Shown one piece after another: positions 1-7,362 of a stretch of DNA of 19,199 nt. The stretch spans positions 1 to 19,199 of the forward strand of contig VGIY01000013.1 in NCBI GenBank assembly GCA_016867695.1. Direction: 5' to 3'. The DNA is from Candidatus Eiseniibacteriota bacterium. Its GTDB lineage: Bacteria; Eisenbacteria; RBG-16-71-46; CAIMUX01; WJJG01. A program made the translations under genes and the position numbers. Positions within the stretch are counted from its first letter, which is position 1, and every line of letters starts with the position of its first letter. The notes below the pieces were generated by a model, which made no database searches, was not told the DNA's origin, and saw nothing but the letters and a program-made list of their open reading frames with translations.

Positions 1-2226
1 GCCGCGCCGGGCGCTGGTCGGGATGGTGAAGTCGTCGAGGTCGAGGAGCGTGCCCGAGGGGCGCGGGCCGACGTTGCCGTCGCCGCCGGCGCTGCCGTTG
101 GCGTCCCAGACCTTGGCCAGCGGATGGCCGGCCCAGACCTGCTCGATCAGCGCCCCGCCGCTCCAGGCGGGGCGCAGCCCGGTGACGGTGAGCGGCATGC
201 CGTCGGTGGCGTAGGCCTCGAGGTGGACGTCGCCGTAGCTCGGCCCGGGGGCCAGGTAGTGGACGCAGCCGGCATCGGCGTCGCAGGAGCTGCAGGGGGT
301 CTGCAGCGCCGCCTCGGGCGAGAGGGGGCTCTCGTTCGCCGGCGAGCAGCCGTCCACGGCGGTGACGACGACGAAGTAGTCCTGGCAGAGCGCCAGCCCC
401 GAGAGGGAGGCGTAGCAGGAGTCCCCATAGACGACCGCGTCGCTCGCCAGGATGATCGGCGAGGCCCCCTCGAGGGCGCCGCTGCCGTCGTAGGGGCCGC
501 CGGCGGTCGATCCGTAGTAGAGCCGATAGGCCTGCAGGTCGCAGTCGCTGCTGTTCGCCGTCCAGGTCAGGGCGATGCGGTCGGCGAGCGGCTCGGCGCG
601 CAGGAAGGCGACCGGCGCGGGCGTTCCCGGGGCGCACTCCTCGCGCGTGGCGGCGCTGACCTCGTTGAACGCGCAGAGCTCCCCCTCGTGGGCGCAGGCG
701 TCGATGCAGGTCAGGTTCAGGTAGTAGGTCGTGCAGGCCTCGAGTCCGCCGAGCGTGTAGTCGCCGGGGGAGGCGGGCACATCGACCTGGCCGTCGTAGG
801 CCTGCGGGAGGGTGCCGTAGTGGATCCGGTAGCCCTGGATGTCGGCGGGGGACAGCGGGGTCCCGTCCTGGCGCGAGGTCGGCGGCGCCCAGGTCACGCG
901 CAGCGTCCCGGTCGCCTCGCCGGCCGCCGCCGCCAGCGCCGAGGGGCAGAGGGGCGGTGCGGGGCGGGAGGCGAAGAGCTCGGCCGAGGGCACGCCCTCG
1001 TTGCCGCAGGCCCCGGCGGTGACGATGAAGTAGTAGCCGGCGCAGTCCGCCATCGTCTCGTCGGTGTAGGTCGTTCCGGAGGGGACGATCGCCAGGCGCG
1101 TGTCCTCGCCGGGGACGACGCCGGGGCTCGTGTCGCGGTAGACCGCGTACTGCACCGGCGTCGTGATGATCGAGCCGTCGGTGAAGGTCGTGACCGCGTT
1201 CCAGGAGAGGCTCACGCCCGGGCCGTGGGGGTTGGGGACGCAGGCCGCTCCGGCCGGCAGGTCGGGCGTCAGCGGGCTGGAGAGGTCGAGCGTCGCCAGG
1301 TTGTAGAAGCTCTCGACGTCCGAGGTGCTCGTGCAGGTCAGGGCGAAGTAGTAGACCTGCCCGCCGGTCAGCCCGCCGACCGTCCATGCAGTGAACGTGC
1401 GCGCCAGCCGGGCGTTCACCTCGAGCTCCTGCGGATCGGTGCCGACGTAGAGCGTGTAGTGGCTGATCTCACTCAGGGGCAGCGGGGTCCCGTCCGTGTA
1501 GGTCGTCGGACGCGTCCAGGGCACGGTCGCGCTGGCGCAGTCGGGCAGGACGAGCGCGCCGACCTGGGGCCGCGAGGGGCGGCTGCGCGCCGGCGTCAGC
1601 GGCAGGTTGCGCGGGTAGATCGTCGCGCTGAGCGTCTCCTCCATGTAGGTTCCGAGGCGGGGGTGCGCCCGCGGCTCGACGGCCGTCACCTCGATCATGA
1701 TCTCGCCGATCAGCTCCGGATGGGTCACCGGGCTGGCCAGCTCGACCGCCATGCCGTTGAAGTAGCGGAACGAGAGCCCGCCGGCGCGGATGCCGTAGGA
1801 CTGCGGCTCGCGGAAGAGGAGCACGCCGGCCGAGTCGGCGACGGTCTTCATCAGGATCGTGTCGTGCGGATTGGGCGTGTCCGGGTCGCCGGAGCCGCTG
1901 AGCGCGTAGCTGATCCGCTCGGCCCCGCTCACCTCCGGGAGGATGTCGGCGACGAAGGTCACCGAGTCGGGCCCGGCGAAGTGGATCGAGGGCTGGGTGG
2001 GGTCCTTGCCGTAGCTGACGTGGCGAAAGTCGGCGGCGAGGGCCTCGAGCGCCGTGCGGGCGTTGGTCTGCATCTCCAGCGTCGCCTTCTGGCGATCGTA
2101 GGAGGAGCGGCTGGTGATCAGCATCTGATAGAGGCCGACCGAGACGATGCCCAGGACGAGGAGCACGACCAGCACCTCGACCAGGGTGAAGCCGGCGGCC
2201 TGCCGGAAGACCCGTCTAGTGGACAT
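1..2226 (-). CDS. PilW/GspJ-like prepilin fused to four cysteine-rich FnIII-like repeats (partial, C-terminus off the left edge)
   Basis: The frame is open from the ATG at 2226 to base 1 (742 codons, no stop), so the C-terminus is missing. Residues 12-35 form a type III prepilin signal, AAG|FTLVEVLVVLLVLGIVSVG: Gly before the cleavage site, Phe at +1, Glu at +5, then a hydrophobic helix. Residues about 36-215 resemble the PilW/GspJ minor-pilin body. From about residue 218 come four FnIII-like repeats, beginning near 218, 319, 422 and 534, each with core strands such as 'VSLSWNAVTTF' and 'YYFIVTAGACGNEG'. A Cys-rich segment follows near 640. The repeats carry paired cysteines, suggesting disulfides outside the cytoplasm. 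The start codon overlaps the stop of the GspH-like gene upstream by 11 nt, so it is the fourth gene of the pilin operon. Known PilW proteins lack FnIII repeats; the added domains probably make a surface-exposed adhesive or spacer tip. Prepilin status is secure; which pilus or secretion system it serves is not. Confidence 0.85.
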   Translation of the reverse strand, partial: MSTRRVFRQAAGFTLVEVLVVLLVLGIVSVGLYQMLITSRSSYDRQKATLEMQTNARTALEALAADFRHVSYGKDPTQPSIHFAGPDSVTFVADILPEVSGAERISYALSGSGDPDTPNPHDTILMKTVADSAGVLLFREPQSYGIRAGGLSFRYFNGMAVELASPVTHPELIGEIMIEVTAVEPRAHPRLGTYMEETLSATIYPRNLPLTPARSRPSRPQVGALVLPDCASATVPWTRPTTYTDGTPLPLSEISHYTLYVGTDPQELEVNARLARTFTAWTVGGLTGGQVYYFALTCTSTSDVESFYNLATLDLSSPLTPDLPAGAACVPNPHGPGVSLSWNAVTTFTDGSIITTPVQYAVYRDTSPGVVPGEDTRLAIVPSGTTYTDETMADCAGYYFIVTAGACGNEGVPSAELFASRPAPPLCPSALAAAAGEATGTLRVTWAPPTSRQDGTPLSPADIQGYRIHYGTLPQAYDGQVDVPASPGDYTLGGLEACTTYYLNLTCIDACAHEGELCAFNEVSAATREECAPGTPAPVAFLRAEPLADRIALTWTANSSDCDLQAYRLYYGSTAGGPYDGSGALEGASPIILASDAVVYGDSCYASLSGLALCQDYFVVVTAVDGCSPANESPLSPEAALQTPCSSCDADAGCVHYLAPGPSYGDVHLEAYATDGMPLTVTGLRPAWSGGALIEQVWAGHPLAKVWDANGSAGGDGNVGPRPSGTLLDLDDFTIPTSARRG

Positions 2227-2845
2227 CGGCGCGTACCCTCCCGGTGCGCAGCATGCGCACGACGGCGCTGTCGGCGCGGTCGTTGGTCAGCGTGATCAGG
2301 GCCGGAGCGTCCTCGGCGAGCAGCAGACCCTGGGGCCCGATGAGCAGCTCCTGGTTGCCCGCGTCCCCGCCGAAGAGCGCCGTCGCCTGGATGCCCGGAT
2401 GCAGCGTCAAGGGACGGACGGGGTCGTCCACCCAGCCGTCGTCGGTCAGGCGGGCGACGCTGATCACCGCGGGGGACCCCGCCAGCGTGACCCGGTAGTC
2501 GGTGCGCCGGGCGAGAGCCTTCTGCCGGGCGAGGATGAGCGCGCTGACGACCTCCTGGGAGGCGGCGTCCACGCGGTCGCGGGCGACGAGGCGGCCGAAG
2601 TTGGGCACCGCCGCGGCCATGACCAGGCCGAGCAGGGCGACGACCACGAGCAGCTCGGTCAGGCTGAAGCCGCCCCGTGGGGAAACGGGCTCGGGGGTCG
2701 ACGCTCGCGGGGCGCCGCCGCGGACGCGAGCGGGCGCGGCGGCGCCGGAAGCGGGGCGCGCCCCGGGCGCTGACGGCCCGGGAGCGGCTCCGCCGGGCGC
2801 GCGAACTACTCGAGCGGCGCGGCTGGGGAACGGCTGGATTCTCAC
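2216..2845 (-). CDS. GspH/FimT-like prepilin with a 59-residue leader
   Basis: This encodes 209 residues from a GTG start at 2845, with GGAGG six bases upstream. No other ATG, GTG, TTG or CTG occurs in frame before the cleavage site, so the start is forced. Residues 1-59 are an Ala/Pro/Arg/Gly-rich leader ending in RGG. Cleavage would fall before FSLTELLVVVALLGLVMAAA (Phe60 at +1, Glu at +5). The mature part of about 150 residues follows the GspH/FimT pattern: 'PNFGRLVARDRVDAASQEVVSALILARQKALARR', here split as PNFGRLVARDRVD then AASQEVVSALILARQKAL, followed by a beta-rich C-terminal half. Such proteins are minor pseudopilins or pilins that help initiate and cap the filament. The gene starts 14 nt after the PilX-like gene ends and overlaps the PilW-like start, so it is translated as part of the operon. 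FimT and GspH cannot be told apart from this sequence alone. Confidence 0.85.
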   Translation of the reverse strand: MRIQPFPSRAARVVRAPGGAAPGPSAPGARPASGAAAPARVRGGAPRASTPEPVSPRGGFSLTELLVVVALLGLVMAAAVPNFGRLVARDRVDAASQEVVSALILARQKALARRTDYRVTLAGSPAVISVARLTDDGWVDDPVRPLTLHPGIQATALFGGDAGNQELLIGPQGLLLAEDAPALITLTNDRADSAVVRMLRTGRVRADVH

Positions 2846-2859
2846 GGTCGGCCTCCGGG

Positions 2860-4461
2860 CTATTCGGGCAGGTGGCTGGCCAGGTCGCTTCTGCTGTCGA
2901 AGATCTCGGTCCAGCTGACGTCCTTCCAGAGGTTGAGCGGCACCGGGAAGCAGGGGGGCGGGAACTCGGTGACGTCGAGGTCGTAGTTGTAGCGCCGCGT
3001 CGGCCCGCTGGCGTTGGCCAGCACGGTGGCGTCGTTCCAGGGCCAGGCGCTGCCGCCGTTGTAGGTGATGATCGGCCCGTTGATGTTCAGCACCCAGGTG
3101 TGGGCGGTGATGTTCAGCTCGTCCCAGCCGCTGCCGGGATTGGGGTCGTTGTTGAAGGGGGTCTCCCCGACGATGCCGTCGAGGTCGAGGTCGAGGGGGC
3201 CCGGGCCGGCCACCGGGTGGTCGGCGATCGTGCCGCCGATCACGCGCCAGTTGGAGCGGCAGGACATCAGCGCGGCGTCGATCCGCAGCACGCGCGGCGT
3301 GTTCTGGTGCAGGTAGATGTAGTCGTAGGCGATCAGCCCGATGTTGACCGGCTCCCCGGCCCCGTTGGGCAGGCCGGTGTCGGGGTCGAAGCCGGTGTGG
3401 CCGGTGACGATGTTGTTGTAGATGATGATGTCGTCGGTGGCGAAGATCGACAGGCTGCGGGCGCTGCGGCCGTTGAGCGTGCCGTGGACCCGGCCGTCGT
3501 CCTCGAAGAAGATCATCCCGTTGAAGTGGCGCGCCTGCAGCGGCCCGCCGTTGAGCGCGTGCTGCAGGACGTTGCCGTTGTAGGTGATCACGGTGTCGGG
3601 GGGCGAGGCGGTCGTGTTGCAGAAGTCGAAGAGCGACAGGTTGAGCGGCGTCGCCCCGATCCCCAGCGGGTCGGAGCCGCCCGGCGGATGGATGTAGAGG
3701 CCGATCTCGCCGCGGCCCTCGCAATCGCAGGCGTCGAGGTAGCCGCGCGTGCGGGCGCGGACGGTGTTGAAGTCGACCGAGTTCTCGAGATCGATCGACG
3801 AGGCGCCGGTGACGTAGCCGCGGTGGAAGATGCCGTAGGCGGCGTTGGGGATGTTGCCGACGGCGGCGACGAACTCTAGGAACTGGACCGGATCGGCGCC
3901 GCAGTTGTTCGGGATCCCGAGATCGCCCCCCACGTAGACCTCGCCGGTCAGGACGGCGCCGCAGTCGTAGTTGGTGCCGGTGAAGGAGACGAAGCGGGCG
4001 TACTTGAGGAAGCTGTCGTGGACGATCTGGGCGCGCACGCGGCGCACGGCGTCGCGGTAGACGCCCTCGGTGACGATGGTGAAGCCGTTGGAGCGGTAGG
4101 CGGCGATGCCCGAGCCGGTGATGTCGCTCGCCTCGGCGACCGTCGTGTAGCGCCCGCCCCAGGAGAGCTCGTCGGCGACGGTGAAGTCGGCCCGGCCGTC
4201 GGCGTCGTCGTCGCCCATCGGCGCGGTGAGATCCTGGATCATCCGCTTGGCGAAGGAGACGCCTGTCTCCGCCGCGGCGAGCGCCTGCAGGCTGTCGCGG
4301 TAGTAGCCCGAGGCGCGCCGCTCGGTGAAGGAGATGAGCATCAGGCTCGTGCCGATCATGGCGAGGGCCCCGAGGACGAGCAGGGCGACGAGCAGCGCGG
4401 AGCCGGACTGGGCTGTGCGCCGGTCGGTCGGTGCGAGCCGCTCTCTCTGCTGGCGGGTCAT
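2860..4461 (-). CDS. PilX-like minor pilin with a large beta-rich C-terminal region
   Basis: This encodes 533 residues from the ATG at 4461, preceded by GGAGGAGG. The N-terminus is PilX-like: 'QSGSALLVALLVLGALAM' (from about residue 18) is a hydrophobic helix with a Gly-Ser junction and no Glu at +5, followed by a coiled N-terminal helix (FTERRASGYYRDSLQALAAA, 45-64). PilX proteins of proteobacteria are much shorter (under 200 residues), so most of this protein is extra. The extra part has strand-rich segments such as 'RSLSIFATDDIIIYNNIV', reminiscent of polymer-forming or DUF4900-like regions; that assignment is uncertain. Two acidic loops, DDDADG (84-89) and DLDLDG (about 424-429), match the DxDxDG calcium-loop pattern. 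It lies 15 nt after the PilV-like gene. A role at the pilus tip or base, perhaps calcium-dependent, is inference. Confidence 0.75.
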   Translation of the reverse strand: MTRQQRERLAPTDRRTAQSGSALLVALLVLGALAMIGTSLMLISFTERRASGYYRDSLQALAAAETGVSFAKRMIQDLTAPMGDDDADGRADFTVADELSWGGRYTTVAEASDITGSGIAAYRSNGFTIVTEGVYRDAVRRVRAQIVHDSFLKYARFVSFTGTNYDCGAVLTGEVYVGGDLGIPNNCGADPVQFLEFVAAVGNIPNAAYGIFHRGYVTGASSIDLENSVDFNTVRARTRGYLDACDCEGRGEIGLYIHPPGGSDPLGIGATPLNLSLFDFCNTTASPPDTVITYNGNVLQHALNGGPLQARHFNGMIFFEDDGRVHGTLNGRSARSLSIFATDDIIIYNNIVTGHTGFDPDTGLPNGAGEPVNIGLIAYDYIYLHQNTPRVLRIDAALMSCRSNWRVIGGTIADHPVAGPGPLDLDLDGIVGETPFNNDPNPGSGWDELNITAHTWVLNINGPIITYNGGSAWPWNDATVLANASGPTRRYNYDLDVTEFPPPCFPVPLNLWKDVSWTEIFDSRSDLASHLPE

Positions 4462-4476
4462 GGCCTCCTCCTCCCC

Positions 4477-5025
4477 CTAGATGCCCATGCGCGAGAGCGA
4501 GAAGCGCATCGGGGCCTCCTTGCGCGCTCCGTTCTCGATCCAGGAGACGCCGATGCGGACGGTGAGCATGCCGCCGGTGATCTCCGGGTCGCCGAGATGG
4601 TCGAGGATCTCCACGGTGCCCCGCCCGCTCGGCCCCAGGCCCGCGGCCAGGTGCTCGGCCCAGGTCTGGCAGGGCAGCGTGATCGTGTCGGGCAGGTCGG
4701 TGTCGACGCCGTCGAAGAGGGGGACGATCTCGTCGAACTTCTTGCTGAGGATCTTCTCGCGGATCTCCTGGGCGAGCGAGACGGCCATCGTCTCCTGGCG
4801 GCCGTGGGCGCTGTGGTTCTGGGCGAAGACGAACAGCCGTCCGACGGAGAGGATGCCGACCGAGAGGATGAAGACGGCGATCATCAGTTCGACCAGCGTG
4901 AAGCCGGCGCCGGCGCGCGGGCGCCGGCCCGCGCCCGAGGCGGCGGCGGGGCATCTCGCCGGCGCAGGCGGCGGGCCTGCGGCCGCGTGCCGGCGCGCAG
5001 TCCCTCTGTCCCCTCGCTGGTGCAT
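4477..5025 (-). CDS. PilV/GspI-like prepilin with a 41-residue leader
   Basis: This encodes 182 residues from the ATG at 5025, preceded by GGGAGGGA five bases upstream. An upstream in-frame extension exists but has no comparable ribosome binding site. The leader is 41 residues, rich in Ala, Pro, Arg and Gly, with no alternative start codon inside it. Cleavage after AGAG would release FTLVELMIAVFILSVGILSV (Phe at +1, Glu at +5). The mature domain has the PilV/GspI pattern 'TMAVSLAQEIREKILSKKFDE', a short disulfide-poor pseudopilin that usually follows the GspH/FimT type in filament tip complexes. It is the first gene of the minus-strand pilin operon; the tatA run starts 288 nt away on the other strand. 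The family call is confident. Whether it serves type IV pili or type II secretion cannot be settled here, because no ATPase, secretin or major pilin is in the window. Confidence 0.82.
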   Translation of the reverse strand: MHQRGDRGTARRHAAAGPPPAPARCPAAASGAGRRPRAGAGFTLVELMIAVFILSVGILSVGRLFVFAQNHSAHGRQETMAVSLAQEIREKILSKKFDEIVPLFDGVDTDLPDTITLPCQTWAEHLAAGLGPSGRGTVEILDHLGDPEITGGMLTVRIGVSWIENGARKEAPMRFSLSRMGI

Positions 5026-5242
5026 CGCGTTCCCTCCCGCGGCGGGCCGCGCCGGCGCGCGGGGCGCCCCGGACGGTCCAATCCGCGGGTCCGAAGTGCA
5101 GGTCGCGTGCCCCGGGGGCGCGCGGGAATGGCCGATCCCGGCCACCGCGCCTATCCGCCGGGCGGCCAAGCGCATAGCGGGCAGTCGGGGGGGCGGAAGC
5201 CGGGCTCGGGAGCGTAGCCGGATCATCTTCCAGGGAAAGCGG

Positions 5243-5272
5243 TTGCAGGATGCACGAGGAACGATGCACTAT
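5243..5272 (+). promoter_or_regulatory. Possible weak sigma70-type promoter upstream of tatA
   Basis: TTGCAG (5243-5248) and CACTAT (5267-5272) are separated by 18 nt, about 40 nt ahead of the tatA start. The -10 match is poor (3 of 6). A 7-bp direct repeat, GATGCAC, occurs at 5249-5255 and 5263-5269 within the spacer, 14 bp apart, and might be a regulator half-site pair or chance. The remainder of the 5026-5313 divergent gap is GC-rich and shows nothing else I can support, including no clear promoter for the pilin operon. Confidence 0.25.
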
Positions 5273-5313
5273 GCGCCCTGCCGGGCCGCAGCGGTCCGGG
5301 AAGGGGGAGGGGG

Positions 5314-5610
5314 ATGTTCGGGGTCGGCACGCAGGAACTGCTGGTCATCCTGCTCGTTGTGCTGGTCCTCTTCGGAGGCAAGCGGATCCCCGAGCTGGCG
5401 CGCTCCCTGGGCACCGGACTGCGCGACTTCCGCAAGGCGGTTCGCGACGTGCAGCGCGAGGTCGATCTCGAGTCCCTCGTCAGGCTGCCTCCGGAGGAGG
5501 GGCCCGCGGGAGCGGAGGCGACGAAGGCTCCCCCGCGAGCGGCCCTCCCGAGCGCTCCGGCGCCGACGGACGCGCCCGCCCGTCCATCCGAGGGAGGGGA
5601 GGGCATTTGA
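5314..5610 (+). CDS. tatA: Twin-arginine translocase subunit TatA/TatE
   Basis: This encodes 98 residues from the ATG at 5314, directly after AAGGGGGAGGGGG. It has the TatA layout: a short N-terminus, one membrane helix at about 9-20 (LLVILLVVLVLF), the conserved FGG hinge at 20-22, then an amphipathic helix 'KRIPELARSLGTGLRDFRKAVRD' (split: KRIPELARSLG and GLRDFRKAVRD), and a Pro/Ala-rich, probably disordered tail. TatA forms the size-fitting channel that exports folded, often cofactor-bearing proteins with an RR signal. No tatC is in the window. It begins the plus-strand run; its TGA overlaps the TTG start of rsmD, so the two are coupled. Confidence 0.92.
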   Translation: MFGVGTQELLVILLVVLVLFGGKRIPELARSLGTGLRDFRKAVRDVQREVDLESLVRLPPEEGPAGAEATKAPPRAALPSAPAPTDAPARPSEGGEGI

Positions 5611-6185
5611 GGATCGTTGGCGGGCGGTGGCGCGGGCGGCCGCTCGCCTCTGCGTCGGGCCGCGCGCAGAGACCGACGCTCGAGCGCGTGCGTGAGGCGC
5701 TCTTCTCGCACCTAGGCGGGCGCGTGGCGGATGCGGTCGTCGTCGACCTGTTCGCCGGCAGCGGGGCCTTCGCCTTCGAGGCGCTCAGCCGGGACGCCCG
5801 CGGCGCCGTCCTCGTCGAGCGGGCGCCCGAGGCGCTGCGGGCGATGCGCGCCAACGCGGCCGGCCTGGGCGCCGGCGCGCGGGTGCGGATCGTCGCCGGG
5901 GATGTCTTCGCCTTCCTGGAGGGGAGGTTCGGCCCGGTGGCGGAAGTCGACATCGCCTTCGCCGACCCGCCCTACGGGACCGCGGAGCCGGAGCTGCTCG
6001 GGCGGATCGCCGGGGCGCCGGCGCTCTCGTGGAGCGCGGGGGCGCTGATCGTGCTCGAGACGGCCGCGCGCGATCCTCAGCCCGCGGCGGTGGCCGGATG
6101 GCGCCGCCGGCCGGAGCGGACGTACGGAGACGCGCGCATCGTCATCGCCGAGCGGGAGCCGGAACATGAATCCACATCCCCCTGA
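5607..6185 (+). CDS. rsmD: 16S rRNA (guanine(966)-N(2))-methyltransferase RsmD
   Basis: This encodes 192 residues from a TTG start at 5607, preceded by GGGAGGGGAGGG and overlapping the tatA stop in TTGA. The start is chosen because it gives the family's characteristic opening MRIVGGRWRGRPL. The SAM-binding motif I is VVDLFAGSG (about 45-53) and the catalytic motif is FADPPYG (118-124), which contacts the target guanine. RsmD methylates G966 of 16S rRNA in the small subunit. Length is normal (E. coli about 198). The 3' end overlaps coaD by 20 nt; an rsmD-coaD pair is a widespread bacterial arrangement and supports both calls. Confidence 0.95.
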   Translation: MRIVGGRWRGRPLASASGRAQRPTLERVREALFSHLGGRVADAVVVDLFAGSGAFAFEALSRDARGAVLVERAPEALRAMRANAAGLGAGARVRIVAGDVFAFLEGRFGPVAEVDIAFADPPYGTAEPELLGRIAGAPALSWSAGALIVLETAARDPQPAAVAGWRRRPERTYGDARIVIAEREPEHESTSP

Positions 6186-6693
6186 GCCCACCAGGATCGG
6201 CATCTTCCCGGGGACCTTCGATCCCGTGACGCAGGGGCACCTGGACATCGCCGGACGCGCCCTGGGCGTCTGCGAGCGGCTGATCATCGGCGTGGCCGAT
6301 CGCCATCACAAGCAGACGCTCTTCGATTCGGGCGAGCGAGTCCGCTTGATCCGCGAGGCGCTCCCCGGCGAGTGGCGGGCGCGCATCGAGGTCGAGGCCT
6401 TCAGCGGGCTGCTCGTCGACTTCGCCCGCTCCCGAGGCGTGCGCGTGCTCGTGCGCGGGCTGCGCGTGATCTCCGACTTCGAGTACGAGATGCAGATGGC
6501 GTTGATGAACAAGCGGCTCTGGCCGGAGATCGAGACGCTCTTCCTGATGCCCGCGGAGGAGTGGATCTACCTGAACTCGACGCTGGTGAAGGAGGTGGCC
6601 CGCTGCGGCGGGGACACCGGGCTCTTCGTTCCGTCCAACGTGGTGCGGGCGCTGGAGGCGAAGTTCGCCCTTTCGGCGCGCCCGCCGGCCTGA
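6166..6693 (+). CDS. coaD: Phosphopantetheine adenylyltransferase CoaD
   Basis: This encodes 175 residues from the ATG at 6166, with GGAGCCGGA just upstream. CoaD transfers AMP from ATP to 4'-phosphopantetheine, giving dephospho-CoA, the fourth step of coenzyme A synthesis. The nucleotidyltransferase signature is GTFDPVTQGHLDI (about 16-28), with the T/HxGH motif at T22-H25. The family block RGLRVISDFEYEMQMALMN follows at about 97-115. The ATP-binding end reads 'YLNSTLVKEVARCGGD', where most homologues have a run of serines (SSS) before the conserved LVKE. Length matches the family plus a few N-terminal residues. It overlaps rsmD by 20 nt. Confidence 0.96.
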   Translation: MNPHPPEPTRIGIFPGTFDPVTQGHLDIAGRALGVCERLIIGVADRHHKQTLFDSGERVRLIREALPGEWRARIEVEAFSGLLVDFARSRGVRVLVRGLRVISDFEYEMQMALMNKRLWPEIETLFLMPAEEWIYLNSTLVKEVARCGGDTGLFVPSNVVRALEAKFALSARPPA

Positions 6694-6771
6694 CCGGGGT
6701 CGCGGTCGGGCGCCCCGCGGGAGCGAGGATGGGGCGCTCGCCGGCACGACCCACGCTACGGAGAGCGCGAC

Positions 6772-7236
6772 ATGCCGACCTATGTCTACGAGTGCGCGCG
6801 TTGCGGAGGGCGCTTCGAGCTCCTGCAGGGCATCAGCGACCCGCCGCGGCAGCGCTGTCCCCAGTGCCGGGGGAAGGTGAAGCGGCTCATCCTTCCCGGC
6901 GGCGGACTGATCTTCAAGGGCAGCGGCTTCTACATCACCGACTACAAGCGCCGCGAGGCGGGCGCTTCCGAGGGCGCCCCGGCGGCGAGCGAGACGGGCG
7001 GGCCCGCCGGCAAGGAGGGCGAGCCGGGCGTCGGGACGGGCAAGGGGGGAGCGGGCGGCCCCGGCTCCTCCGAGGGGGCGGCGGGCAAGGGGTCGGCGAG
7101 CGGGCGGGGTCGAGCCGGGCAGGGGCGCGGCGAGGGCACGGCGCCGCGAGCGGCGCCGGCCAAGGGGGCGTCGAGCGGGGAAGGTCGCGGAGGCGCCGGA
7201 TCGAGCAAGACTGGATCGAGCGGGGAGGGATCGTAG
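6772..7236 (+). CDS. FmdB-family zinc-ribbon protein with a Gly/Ala/Ser-rich tail
   Basis: This encodes 154 residues from the ATG at 6772, with GGAG seven bases upstream. Residues 1-60 are the FmdB-type zinc ribbon: MPTYVYECARCGGRFE then RCPQCRGKVKRL, giving two CxxC pairs, and the family ending GSGFYITDYKR. The remaining 95 or so residues are low complexity (Gly, Ala, Ser, Lys, Glu), likely disordered. FmdB proteins are small predicted regulators or ribosome/redox-associated zinc ribbons; no biochemical role is well established. It sits 78 nt after coaD and 126 nt before obgE. The tail is longer than usual; its base composition resembles the local background, so it may be a drifted low-complexity extension. 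Confidence 0.88.
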   Translation: MPTYVYECARCGGRFELLQGISDPPRQRCPQCRGKVKRLILPGGGLIFKGSGFYITDYKRREAGASEGAPAASETGGPAGKEGEPGVGTGKGGAGGPGSSEGAAGKGSASGRGRAGQGRGEGTAPRAAPAKGASSGEGRGGAGSSKTGSSGEGS

Positions 7237-7362
7237 GAGGCGGTTGCCGAGGCGCCCGCTGCCCGTAGCCGGGCGGCGCGTGCTCCGGGAAGCCCTGCGG
7301 ACAGGGATGCGGCGGCCGGCGGCGCGCAGCGAGGCGGGCCGGAGGCCGCGGGTGGACTGGGC

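Noticed and set aside
124..2295. A 723-codon open frame on the plus strand
   Set aside because: It lies antisense to the PilW-like gene, has Arg/Gly/Ala/Val-dominated composition with no recognisable motif, and is the usual by-product of GC-rich codon bias. The minus frame shows a prepilin signal and FnIII repeats.
1..5025. A complete type IV pilus or type II secretion system
   Set aside because: Only minor prepilin-like genes are present; no ATPase, platform protein, secretin, peptidase or major pilin lies in the window, so the parent system cannot be named.
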